Source: Jeotgalibaca sp. MA1X17-3
GTDB taxonomy: Bacteria > Bacillota > Bacilli > Lactobacillales > Aerococcaceae
Assembly: GCF_021513155.1 (NCBI RefSeq)
Contig: NZ_CP090983.1
Location: 2,140,501-2,204,500, forward strand
Direction of reading: 5' to 3'
DNA length: 64,000 nt
Both the position numbers and the translations under genes were made by a program. Positions within the stretch are counted from its first letter, which is position 1, and the number at the start of each line of letters is the position of its first letter. Below, piece after piece: positions 25,793 to 33,535 of this stretch. Below the pieces are notes generated by a model. That model saw only the letters and a program-made list of their open reading frames with translations, was not told the DNA's origin and did not search any database.

Positions 25793-25834
25793 AACAACAA
25801 AAAAACAGAGATTCGATTAAACGAGTCCCTGTTT
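25793..25834 (-). terminator. Terminator of the barnase-barstar operon
   Basis: On the minus strand ACAGGGACTCG pairs with CGAATCTCTGT, followed by seven T, just beyond the barstar stop. Confidence 0.85.
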
Positions 25835-25841
25835 CACACTT

Positions 25842-26120
25842 TTAAAAATGATAGGAATATACAATATGAATGTGACTGTTTTCTTGCTTTGACTCTTCAA
25901 ATAATCGGAGCAAAGAAACTCCATAGCCACCTAAATTTTTAAGAATTGACTCTGGGTGACGAATGACAATCATCCGTTCAGAAAAATCACTGGTCAAAAC
26001 ATCCCATAAGGCATCTAAATTCGCACCATAATAATCTGGAAGCCCCAAACCTTCTTTTAAAATATGATGAGTTGTTTCTTTCGTCGTACATTTTTCTCCA
26101 TCTAGTATCAATCGTTGCAT
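25842..26120 (-). CDS. Barstar-family ribonuclease inhibitor
   Basis: The 92-residue protein is a barstar homolog, a cytoplasmic inhibitor that plugs the active site of barnase. The recognition helix reads YYGANLDALWDVL, with Asp36 and Asp40 matching the two acidic residues that contact the enzyme. The protein is of normal length. Its start lies inside the 3' end of the barnase gene (13-base overlap) with AAGGAGG within that gene, so inhibitor translation is coupled to enzyme translation. Confidence 0.93.
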   Translation of the reverse strand: MQRLILDGEKCTTKETTHHILKEGLGLPDYYGANLDALWDVLTSDFSERMIVIRHPESILKNLGGYGVSLLRLFEESKQENSHIHIVYSYHF

Positions 26121-26620
26121 GCAGCGTCCTCCTTTGCATAAAGCTGTTCAAAGGAATCATAATGATCATCCGTATAGAAAATCAATCCATCATTTGAAAA
26201 AACAATTCGCTCTGCATTGCGGTAGCCACCTTGATAGTTGATATCCGCTTCATAGTACACTCGACCTTTTTCCGTTGGAAGTAGACCTTCTCGATTTCCA
26301 AATCGGTCTCCACCAATGGACATCTTATCGGTTACATCCCATAGATTTCCTTGTGAGTTATCCCAACCAAGTTCTCCCGCTTCCCTTTTGGTAAGGTAAT
26401 TGAAAGGTAATTCATCATAGCGACAAAGGTACTCCGCTACTTCTTCTCTAGAAGAATACCGTTCTTCCTCTTGGACTCCTTGTTGGATTGTATTTTGGGA
26501 ATTGGGGGATTCTTCTATAAATAGCTCCCTATCTACATATTCACAGCCCACTAACATCCCCATGATTAACACAAGAATAAATGGTAAAATGCCCTTGAAA
26601 AATGGTTTAATTTTTTCCAT
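26108..26620 (-). CDS. Barnase-family ribonuclease with lipoprotein-type signal
   Basis: This guanyl-specific RNase of the barnase/microbial ribonuclease family has 170 residues. The catalytic domain covers about 55-162 and keeps Glu124 in EADINY, Arg134 in YRN, Arg138 in AERI and His153 in DDHYDSF, together with the SIGGDRFGNREG segment. The N-terminus is a hydrophobic signal with LVGC at 23-26, which reads as a lipobox. The enzyme may therefore be a surface lipoprotein rather than freely secreted, though a free signal-peptidase cleavage cannot be excluded. It starts behind AAGGAGAG. Barstar follows in the same operon. Confidence 0.93.
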   Translation of the reverse strand: MEKIKPFFKGILPFILVLIMGMLVGCEYVDRELFIEESPNSQNTIQQGVQEEERYSSREEVAEYLCRYDELPFNYLTKREAGELGWDNSQGNLWDVTDKMSIGGDRFGNREGLLPTEKGRVYYEADINYQGGYRNAERIVFSNDGLIFYTDDHYDSFEQLYAKEDAACND

Positions 26621-26658
26621 ACGACTCTCCTTACTTTTTAATTCTAAACTTTTTAATT

Positions 26659-27099
26659 CTAACTTTTTTTAGTAAATTTCGTAGCACACTTTGGACACGT
26701 AATGGTTATCTTCCCTCGGCCTTTTGGTACTCTAACTTTTTGACCGCAAGAAGGACACTTATAAAAACGATGTGTTTTTCTTTGTTGTCGATTCCATTTT
26801 ATCTGTTTAAGTGCACGTGTTTGACTTTGGAAATACGTATCCATTTTTTGTTTATATTGAAGGAACGTTCTATTTTGACGTGAGAATTTTTGTTTGTCTT
26901 TTGAAAAAGTGCGAATGTAAAAAAATAACAGGATTGCAAATCCAATCCATGAAATAAATTTCACTCGAAATAGCACACTTAGTATCAAGAAAGCAATTCC
27001 GGTCTGCATTAAAAATTTTGAAAAAGCATCAAAACCATTTGCCGTCATCCAAATATTTTTTATTTTTTCAAAAATATTTCTTAAAAACGAAGAGTTCAA
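26659..27099 (-). CDS. Zinc-ribbon membrane protein, function unknown
   Basis: The 146-residue protein has two hydrophobic helices near 32-48 and 50-65, a basic amphipathic stretch, and a C-terminal zinc ribbon CPSCGQKVRVPKGRGKITITCPKC (four cysteines). It is likely anchored in the membrane with the zinc ribbon in the cytoplasm. Related zinc-ribbon proteins are widespread in Lactobacillales without a known role. The start is TTG behind AAAGGAA. It is followed after 38 bp by the barnase operon and may be its first gene. Confidence 0.75.
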   Translation of the reverse strand: MNSSFLRNIFEKIKNIWMTANGFDAFSKFLMQTGIAFLILSVLFRVKFISWIGFAILLFFYIRTFSKDKQKFSRQNRTFLQYKQKMDTYFQSQTRALKQIKWNRQQRKTHRFYKCPSCGQKVRVPKGRGKITITCPKCATKFTKKS

Positions 27100-27277
27100 T
27101 AGTAAATTCCTTTCTTTATCCAGATTCTGGAGTAGTCTATTCTTTTATTATAACGCAAATCCCTCTCACAAAAAATAAAATTCCTTATAAGGGAGGTCTT
27201 TCTGGATCTAGTGGATTAGTTCTTGAGAAAACGCTACAATAGATGTACAAGATGGATATTTTTTTGGAGGTACAAAC

Positions 27278-27811
27278 ATGAACAATAACGAGATCATCAC
27301 TAAAAATAAAGTCTTCTTCAATTATGAAAAAGAAGAAGAATGGATTAATGAAATGGCACAACAAGGATATGATTTAACTGATTTTTCAATTGGGAAATAT
27401 ACCTTTAAACAAGGCATACCAGGTGAATATTTGTATCGCTATCAATATGTAGCGGACAAAACAGAAGAAGAAATCCAAAAACAAAAAGATTTACAAAAAA
27501 AGGCTGGAATCGAAATCGTCATCAACAACTCCAACTGGATCGTTATTCGAAAGAAAAGTTCTCAGGGACCTTTTGAAACCGTTGCTGATTATGAATCAAA
27601 AATTCGTCATTACCAATCCATTATGCGTTTTTTAAATGTACTCGCACTGGGTAGTATTGTGCTTGGTATTTCAAATATAGTGAACACTTCTCCGTTAAGT
27701 CAAATAATCGGAATCACATGTTTTTCTATTGCTGCTCTTTTGTTTGTCGTTATTGGAGGCTACTCTTCCCAAGTTCGTAAAGTAACAAAAGAAAATAAAA
27801 ATAATCTATGA
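27278..27811 (+). CDS. DUF2812 domain membrane protein
   Basis: The 177-residue protein has the DUF2812 pattern in its N-terminal half (EEEWINEMAQQGYDLTDFSIGKYTFKQG, YLYRYQYV, NNSNWIVIRKK), followed by two membrane helices (about 120-140 and 145-163) and a short charged tail. Members are often paired with a PadR regulator; none is adjacent here. The function of the domain is unknown. The start is the ATG at 27278 behind TTGGAGG. It is monocistronic with a terminator shared with dagK2. Confidence 0.85.
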   Translation: MNNNEIITKNKVFFNYEKEEEWINEMAQQGYDLTDFSIGKYTFKQGIPGEYLYRYQYVADKTEEEIQKQKDLQKKAGIEIVINNSNWIVIRKKSSQGPFETVADYESKIRHYQSIMRFLNVLALGSIVLGISNIVNTSPLSQIIGITCFSIAALLFVVIGGYSSQVRKVTKENKNNL

Positions 27812-27832
27812 ATTTTATAGATTTTGTATAAT

Positions 27833-27859
27833 AAAAAACTGCCAAATGGCAGTTTTTTT
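27833..27859. terminator. Bidirectional terminator between the DUF2812 gene and dagK2
   Basis: AAAAAACTGCCA and TGGCAGTTTTTT form a perfect 12-bp stem around a two-base centre, between convergent genes. It overlaps the last codon of dagK2. Confidence 0.92.
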
Positions 27860-28850
27860 ATTTGCTTGAAGGTAAATCTTCCGATTGTAATTCTTCAATC
27901 ATTTCTAGGAAGGAAGTCTGTTCCTCTAATGGTTCGACTGTTTCTGCATAATCAGAAGTATTTCCTATAATTTCTATATGTTGTTGGTGATTCAAGAACG
28001 TGGTAGGACAATCTCCACCATATTCACCATCCAAGTTAATTTGAATCGTTTGTGAATCCATTGAATGTACTTTTACAAAAGTTGTTTGAGCATATAATAC
28101 TTGGGGATGATCAATGTGCTTTCCACCCATAATTAAGGATCGGATAATTTGCAGAATTTCTAAAATATTGGCTGTTTTGATAACAAATAAAGAAAATTTT
28201 CCGTCTCCCAGTACGATGTTAGGATCTAACATTTCAAATCCACCGGTAGAATTGGTCATCGCAATAAAGAACATCGAAGCTACGCCTTCATAGACGCCTC
28301 CTTCATATTCGATATGCATCGGAATCGGTTTTATCTGAGGGATTTTCTCTGCGCCTTTAGCAAGATACGCTAAATATCCAAATGCAGTTTTTAATTTTGA
28401 AGGGACTTCATAGGTTAAATCAGTCAAATATCCCCCCGCAGCAATATTCACAAAGTAAGTGTCATTTGCTTGACCAATATCCATTGGAATGGCATGTCCT
28501 GCAGCAATTACTTCCGCTGCTTTCAAAAATCCAGTTCGTGGAATTTTTAATGCTCTTGCATAGTCATTCGTAGTTCCAGCAGGAATAATACCAACTTTTG
28601 GTCTTTGGTCCAATCCAGCGATTCCATTGACCACATCATTAACCGTACCATCTCCTCCGGCAGCTACAATTAAATCAAATCCAGCTAAGGCAGCTCGTTT
28701 TGCTTCTTTAGCAGCAGATTGAGGTTCTGGCGTAGTTGCAAAGGCACTCGTTTCATATCCTGCTTGTTCTAAAATATGAAGAATATCAATCATGCTTTTC
28801 TTTAGTTGTTCCCGTCCGGATGATGGATTATATATCACTCTTGCTCTCAT
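27858..28850 (-). CDS. dagK: Diacylglycerol kinase family lipid kinase (dagK paralog 2)
   Basis: It phosphorylates diacylglycerol, recycling it to phosphatidic acid. The 330-residue protein has the GGDGTVNDVVNG nucleotide-binding loop, IPAGTTNDYARALKIP, the AAGGYLTDLTYEVP segment and INLDGEYGGDCP. It lies downstream of gatB, the position of the housekeeping dgkB in Bacillus, but a terminator separates the two genes, so it has its own promoter. The start is the ATG at 28850 behind GAGGA; a TTG 21 bases upstream has no ribosome site. The gene at 1-853 is a close paralog with the same start sequence. Confidence 0.94.
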   Translation of the reverse strand: MRARVIYNPSSGREQLKKSMIDILHILEQAGYETSAFATTPEPQSAAKEAKRAALAGFDLIVAAGGDGTVNDVVNGIAGLDQRPKVGIIPAGTTNDYARALKIPRTGFLKAAEVIAAGHAIPMDIGQANDTYFVNIAAGGYLTDLTYEVPSKLKTAFGYLAYLAKGAEKIPQIKPIPMHIEYEGGVYEGVASMFFIAMTNSTGGFEMLDPNIVLGDGKFSLFVIKTANILEILQIIRSLIMGGKHIDHPQVLYAQTTFVKVHSMDSQTIQINLDGEYGGDCPTTFLNHQQHIEIIGNTSDYAETVEPLEEQTSFLEMIEELQSEDLPSSK

Positions 28851-29011
28851 TGTCTTTTCCTCGTCTTTCAATCGTCATCTATGCTGTAATGAAATATAAA
28901 TGATGTATTTTTAGCACAATTCTTTTTCTACTATACGCCATTCTTTCTTGTTTCACTAATCATATAGACGAAATTTGTTTTTTAATCAAAAAACAATTAA
29001 TTTTATGTAGT

Positions 29012-29055
29012 CAAAAAATTGGAGAGCAGTTTATTCTGCAACTCCAATTTTTCTA
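29012..29055 (-). terminator. Terminator of the gatCAB operon
   Basis: On the minus strand AAAAATTGGAG and CTCCAATTTTTT enclose an inner GCAG/CTGC pairing and end in a T run, immediately after the gatB stop. Confidence 0.88.
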
Positions 29056-29056
29056 T

Positions 29057-30487
29057 TTATCTTTTTCCTAATTCTTCAGCCAGTAATTTATTAACGACTC
29101 CTGGATTAGCTTGTCCTTTGGTTTGCTTCATAATTTGACCAACCAAGAAGCCTTTCGCACGATCTTTTCCTGCTTTAAAATCATCAACAGATTGCTGGTT
29201 GGCATCCAAAATAGCGTTGATAATTGGCAATAGTTGACCGGGGTCTGATAATTGAATCAGTCCTTCTTTTTCAACTACTTCACGAGCTTCTCCACCTTTT
29301 GTTGCCAATAGACGGATTACTTTTTTAGCCATCTTCGTACTAATGGTGCCATCTTGAATTAATTGAATCATTCCAGCTAAGTTTTCTGGAGTTAATTTTG
29401 TTTCAGAAAGTTCTAATTTTTCACTATTTAAGTAGGCAGATACTTCTCCCATCAACCAGTTGGATGCTAGTTTTGGATCAGCTCCAGCTTTTAAGGTTGC
29501 TTCAAAGAAGTAGGCCATTTCTCTCGACAAAGTAAGAACCATTGCATCATAATCTGGTAAGCCAAATTCTTGCGTATACTTCTTCCGTAATTCAGCTGGC
29601 AATGCTGGAATACTTTCTCTTACTTCTTCAACCCACTCTTTTGATATTTCTAATTCAGGAAGATCTGGTTCTGGGAAGTAACGGTAGTCACTCGAACCTT
29701 CTTTCACTCGCATTAAAATAGTCTCTCCAGTTGTTTCATCGAAACGACGAGTTTCTTGCTGGATGGTTCCACCGGAGTTCAATACTTTCGCTTGACGGAT
29801 TTCTTCATGAGCCAAACCACGTCGAACAAAGTTAAAGGAATTTAAGTTTTTCAGTTCTGCTTTGGTACCAAATTCTTCTTGTCCATAGGGACGTAGAGAA
29901 ATATTTGCATCACAACGCATAGAACCTTCTTCCATTTTCACATCAGAAACACCTGTAAACATGATAATCTCACGAATAGCTTCCAAATAGGCATAGGCTT
30001 CTTCCGGAGAACGCATATCTGCCTCGGAAACAATTTCGATTAAAGGTGTTCCTTGGCGGTTTAAATCGACATAGGAATATCCACCTGTTCCGTGAGTGTT
30101 TTTCCCTGCATCTTCTTCTAAATGAACCCGTTCAATACGGATTTTCTTTTTCTTGCCTTCGACTTCAATCTCAATCCAACCATCATACCCAATTGGATCA
30201 TCCATTTGAGAAATTTGATAAGCTTTTGGATTATCTGGATAAAAATAGTTCTTACGATCGAAATGGGTAGAACGATTAATTTCACAGTTCAATGCTAAAG
30301 CTGCTCTCATTCCAAATTCCACTGCACCTTTATTGATTACTGGCAGAACTCCTGGATATCCCCAGTCAATCACATTTGTGTTTGTGTTTGGCTCTGCCCC
30401 AAAGTGTGCTGGAGATGGGGAGAACATTTTTGAATTTGTTTTTAGTTCTACGTGGACTTCTAGTCCAATGACTGTTTCATAGTTCAT
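29057..30487 (-). CDS. gatB: Asp/Glu-tRNA(Asn/Gln) amidotransferase subunit B
   Basis: GatB activates the misacylated Glu-tRNA(Gln) or Asp-tRNA(Asn) as a phospho-intermediate, which ammonia from GatA then converts to the amide. The 476-residue protein begins YETVIGLEVHVELKT, the family signature, and has the catalytic cradle (FDRKNYFYPDNPKAYQISQ, EDAGK) and the C-terminal YqeY-like tRNA-binding tail. It is the last gene of gatC-gatA-gatB behind AGGAGGAG. Length and motifs are normal. Confidence 0.97.
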   Translation of the reverse strand: MNYETVIGLEVHVELKTNSKMFSPSPAHFGAEPNTNTNVIDWGYPGVLPVINKGAVEFGMRAALALNCEINRSTHFDRKNYFYPDNPKAYQISQMDDPIGYDGWIEIEVEGKKKKIRIERVHLEEDAGKNTHGTGGYSYVDLNRQGTPLIEIVSEADMRSPEEAYAYLEAIREIIMFTGVSDVKMEEGSMRCDANISLRPYGQEEFGTKAELKNLNSFNFVRRGLAHEEIRQAKVLNSGGTIQQETRRFDETTGETILMRVKEGSSDYRYFPEPDLPELEISKEWVEEVRESIPALPAELRKKYTQEFGLPDYDAMVLTLSREMAYFFEATLKAGADPKLASNWLMGEVSAYLNSEKLELSETKLTPENLAGMIQLIQDGTISTKMAKKVIRLLATKGGEAREVVEKEGLIQLSDPGQLLPIINAILDANQQSVDDFKAGKDRAKGFLVGQIMKQTKGQANPGVVNKLLAEELGKR

Positions 30488-30499
30488 CTGTTTCTCCTC

Positions 30500-31954
30500 C
30501 TACAAGTTTGGGTGTTTCGTGCTATAATCATTTTTTTGTTCAAACGCATATGCTGCTTGATAAATTTTTTCTTCTTCGAAATAATTTCCAATTAATTGGA
30601 TTCCAATTGGTAATCCTTCTGAAGAGAAACCACCCGGTAATGAAATGGCTGGAACACCAGCTAAGTTGATTGTAACGGTTAATAAGTCAGCCATATACAT
30701 TTCAAGCGGATTATCACTTTTCTCACCCAAATTATAAGCGGTTGTAGTCGTGGTTGGTCCAAGAATTAAATCATAATCAGAAAAAATACGTGCAAAATCT
30801 TCTTTAATTAATGTACGGATTTGTCCCGCTTTTTTAAAGTAAGCATCATAAAATCCAGCACTTAGTGAGAACGTCCCTAGCATGATGCGACGTTTTACTT
30901 CCATTCCGAATCCTTCCGAACGACTCTTCACGTATAAATCTTCTAACGTTACAATATTTTCGGCACGGTATCCATAACGAATTCCATCAAATCGTTGTAA
31001 ATTCGAAGACGCTTCTGAAGAAGCAATAATATAATATGCAGGAATTCCATAAGAAAGGGTTGGTAGGCTTACCTCTTCTACAATAGCGCCCATTTCTTTA
31101 AATTGAGCTGCAGCTTTTTCAACGGCAGTCTTTATTTCATCTGAAACGCCTTCTTGGAAATATTCTTTAGGAAGAGCAATCTTCATTCCAGAAATCTTTC
31201 CAGTTAAGTTGGCGCTAAATTTTGGTACTTCTACATTTGCACTCGTAGAATCTTTTGGATCATACCCACTGATTGCTTCAAGCATCAAAGCATTATCGGT
31301 TACATTTCGAGTAAAGGGTCCAATTTGATCTAAGCTAGATGCAAAAGCAATCAAACCGTACCGTGAAACACGTCCGTAAGTTGGTTTCATACCTGTCAGA
31401 CCAGTAAATGCAGCTGGTTGGCGAATACTTCCACCGGTATCCGTTCCTAATGTAGCCAGTACTTGTCCACTAGCTACCGCTGCTGCGGACCCACCAGAAG
31501 AACCTCCTGGAACTTTTGTTGTATCCCATGGGTTCTTTGTTGTTTTGAAATAAGAATTCTCGGTACTTCCACCCATAGCAAACTCATCCAGGTTTAGTTT
31601 TCCAACGTTAATCGCACCCGCTGCTTCTAATTTCTCAACAACCGTTGCATCATAAATCGGATTAAAATCTTCCAACATTTTACTTGCGGCAGTCGTGGTT
31701 AATCCCTTCGTTACGATATTATCTTTAATACCGATTGGAATCCCGTTTAACATACTACCCGTTTCGTAGCCTCTTTCATCAGCAGCTGCTGCTTGTTTAA
31801 GTGCTGCTTCTTTGTTTAAAGTTAGGAAAGCATCCACTTTTGGATCTACTTCTGCGATTCGTCTGAATGCTTCTTCGGTTAACTCAACGGAAGTAAACTT
31901 TTTGCTAACGAGTCCTTCATGAAGGCTTGTTAATGTTTCATCAAAAATATTCAT
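30500..31954 (-). CDS. gatA: Asp/Glu-tRNA(Asn/Gln) amidotransferase subunit A
   Basis: GatA is the amidase subunit that releases ammonia from glutamine for GatB. The 484-residue protein has the amidase signature GGSSGGSAAAVASGQVLATLGTDTGGSIRQPAAFTG with the catalytic Ser-cisSer-Lys set: Lys in PIGIKDN near residue 78, and serines near 153 and 177. It overlaps gatC by four bases and precedes gatB, so the three subunits are made in step. No irregularity is visible. Confidence 0.97.
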   Translation of the reverse strand: MNIFDETLTSLHEGLVSKKFTSVELTEEAFRRIAEVDPKVDAFLTLNKEAALKQAAAADERGYETGSMLNGIPIGIKDNIVTKGLTTTAASKMLEDFNPIYDATVVEKLEAAGAINVGKLNLDEFAMGGSTENSYFKTTKNPWDTTKVPGGSSGGSAAAVASGQVLATLGTDTGGSIRQPAAFTGLTGMKPTYGRVSRYGLIAFASSLDQIGPFTRNVTDNALMLEAISGYDPKDSTSANVEVPKFSANLTGKISGMKIALPKEYFQEGVSDEIKTAVEKAAAQFKEMGAIVEEVSLPTLSYGIPAYYIIASSEASSNLQRFDGIRYGYRAENIVTLEDLYVKSRSEGFGMEVKRRIMLGTFSLSAGFYDAYFKKAGQIRTLIKEDFARIFSDYDLILGPTTTTTAYNLGEKSDNPLEMYMADLLTVTINLAGVPAISLPGGFSSEGLPIGIQLIGNYFEEEKIYQAAYAFEQKNDYSTKHPNL

Positions 31955-32256
31955 GCATCTTCCCCCTCATTTTCCAAAATAGCGGGAACTTCAATCATAC
32001 CGTCTTCCGCTGTTTTAACATTTTTAAATAATTCTTCTCGATCTGTACCTGGTTCCGCGATATCTTCTCGCATTACATTTTTTAGACTGTATCCATGAGT
32101 GGTAACCGCAACTCCGGTTGTATCAACCTTTTCCAATTGTTCTACCATATCGATAATATCACTCATCTGTTCGGTAAAATGATGAATTTCATTTTTTTCA
32201 AATTTTAATTTTGCCAACTTCGCTACATGGCGTACTTCTTCTTCACTGATTGCCAT
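31951..32256 (-). CDS. gatC: Asp/Glu-tRNA(Asn/Gln) amidotransferase subunit C
   Basis: GatC is a small belt protein that wraps around GatA and GatB and stabilises the complex. The 101-residue sequence has the family start ISEEEVRHVAKLAKLKF and the later LEKVDTTGV, REDIAEPG and MIEVPAILE segments. It is the first gene of the operon, behind AAAGAGGGG, about 120 bp after camS. Confidence 0.96.
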   Translation of the reverse strand: MAISEEEVRHVAKLAKLKFEKNEIHHFTEQMSDIIDMVEQLEKVDTTGVAVTTHGYSLKNVMREDIAEPGTDREELFKNVKTAEDGMIEVPAILENEGEDA

Positions 32257-32377
32257 TCGTTTCCCCTCTTTCTCTCACTCTAATATGGAGCCTGCTCCTA
32301 TATACCTTATCATTTTAGCATAAAAGGCACTGTATCGGCTTTTTTATTTCTATCAAACAAACAAAACACAAAATAAT

Positions 32378-33535
32378 TTATTCGAAAACATGATAATTGA
32401 ATGTTTGAGTGTTCTCAGAACGAGTTAAAAATGCTTCAATTCCATTTATAGATTCCACTTTTAATTCTATTTCAATGTTTTTTGGAAGGTAACGATTTGC
32501 TGCATCCGTAATCTGCTGTGTAAAAGCAATGATTTCGGTTTGACCGTAAAATTGGGTCATAATATCAACATGCAAGGAGATTATCTTGTCCTCTTGATAC
32601 AAGCCAACTCCCGTCACTCCGCTTAAGTTAGGAAAAAATAACTGAATTTCATTTTTAAAGTTATTAAATTGTGTATTAACATCCGTTTCTTCTCCATCAA
32701 AAGTCGGGAATAGAATCCTTTTCTCATTTCTTTGAATCCATTCTTCGACGGTTCGACCTTCAGTAGATTTACCTTCTAATACGTAATTGCCACTTGCCAA
32801 ACTATCCTTTGGTGATTGAAGAAAGATCCCTACAACAATTGGAAGTGACTCTACTCCAGTTTCATCTCGTAAACGAGAAACAATTTCATTTCCATAGGAT
32901 TTGGCTTCTTTTAATATTGTTTCAAGGTCTAGTGATTGTTCGTAGAAATTAAGATTTGAATTTGAATCTTTCACATTATAATAGTCGATTTGATTCATGG
33001 CCAATCCAACCGCAATCCCACCTAATTCAAATCCTTTTTCTGTTTCAATCATGAAGTCTTGTTCTACTATTTGTGATAAATATTGTGGACTTCGATCGGT
33101 TGAATCTATTAATTCATTTGATTCTGGATTCAAACCTTGCGGATTATCCTCTGATTTCCTATTAATCCAACTAAGAGCCATTTCCTTTGTAATGATCTGT
33201 CCTTCTTGGAAAAAGTATTGATCAGTAGGAAACACTTTTTTAGCAACCTTCAATAAGTCCGTTTCAAAAGCTTTCATATTTACAGAAGAATTTAAATCCA
33301 GACTTACACCACGATTTTGGCTGGATTGATATTTCCCATCAACAATCAATGCACGATAATAGTCATCAGAAAGTTGATTGGGAGTTGGTTGTACGGGGAC
33401 AACTGTCTGGGTGTTATCATTGGTTACTGTACCTTCTGGCTGATTATTTATAGACGTACAGCTAGTTAGAAATAATAACACCGATAAGACTCCTCCTAGT
33501 TGCCAAACTCTTCTACTCTTTTTCACTTCATTCAC
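32378..33535 (-). CDS. camS: CamS family lipoprotein (sex pheromone precursor type)
   Basis: The 385-residue surface lipoprotein has a signal peptide ending in LFLTSC with the lipid-modified Cys26. In Enterococcus the signal peptide of CamS is the source of the heptapeptide pheromone cAM373; here the seven residues before the cysteine are VLLFLTS, equally hydrophobic. The mature protein has the CamS fold (DDYYRALIVDGKYQSSQNRGVSLDLNSS near the start). Its own function is not known. The GTG start overlaps the ligA stop by 8 bases, so it belongs to the pcrA-ligA operon. Confidence 0.92.
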   Translation of the reverse strand: MNEVKKSRRVWQLGGVLSVLLFLTSCTSINNQPEGTVTNDNTQTVVPVQPTPNQLSDDYYRALIVDGKYQSSQNRGVSLDLNSSVNMKAFETDLLKVAKKVFPTDQYFFQEGQIITKEMALSWINRKSEDNPQGLNPESNELIDSTDRSPQYLSQIVEQDFMIETEKGFELGGIAVGLAMNQIDYYNVKDSNSNLNFYEQSLDLETILKEAKSYGNEIVSRLRDETGVESLPIVVGIFLQSPKDSLASGNYVLEGKSTEGRTVEEWIQRNEKRILFPTFDGEETDVNTQFNNFKNEIQLFFPNLSGVTGVGLYQEDKIISLHVDIMTQFYGQTEIIAFTQQITDAANRYLPKNIEIELKVESINGIEAFLTRSENTQTFNYHVFE

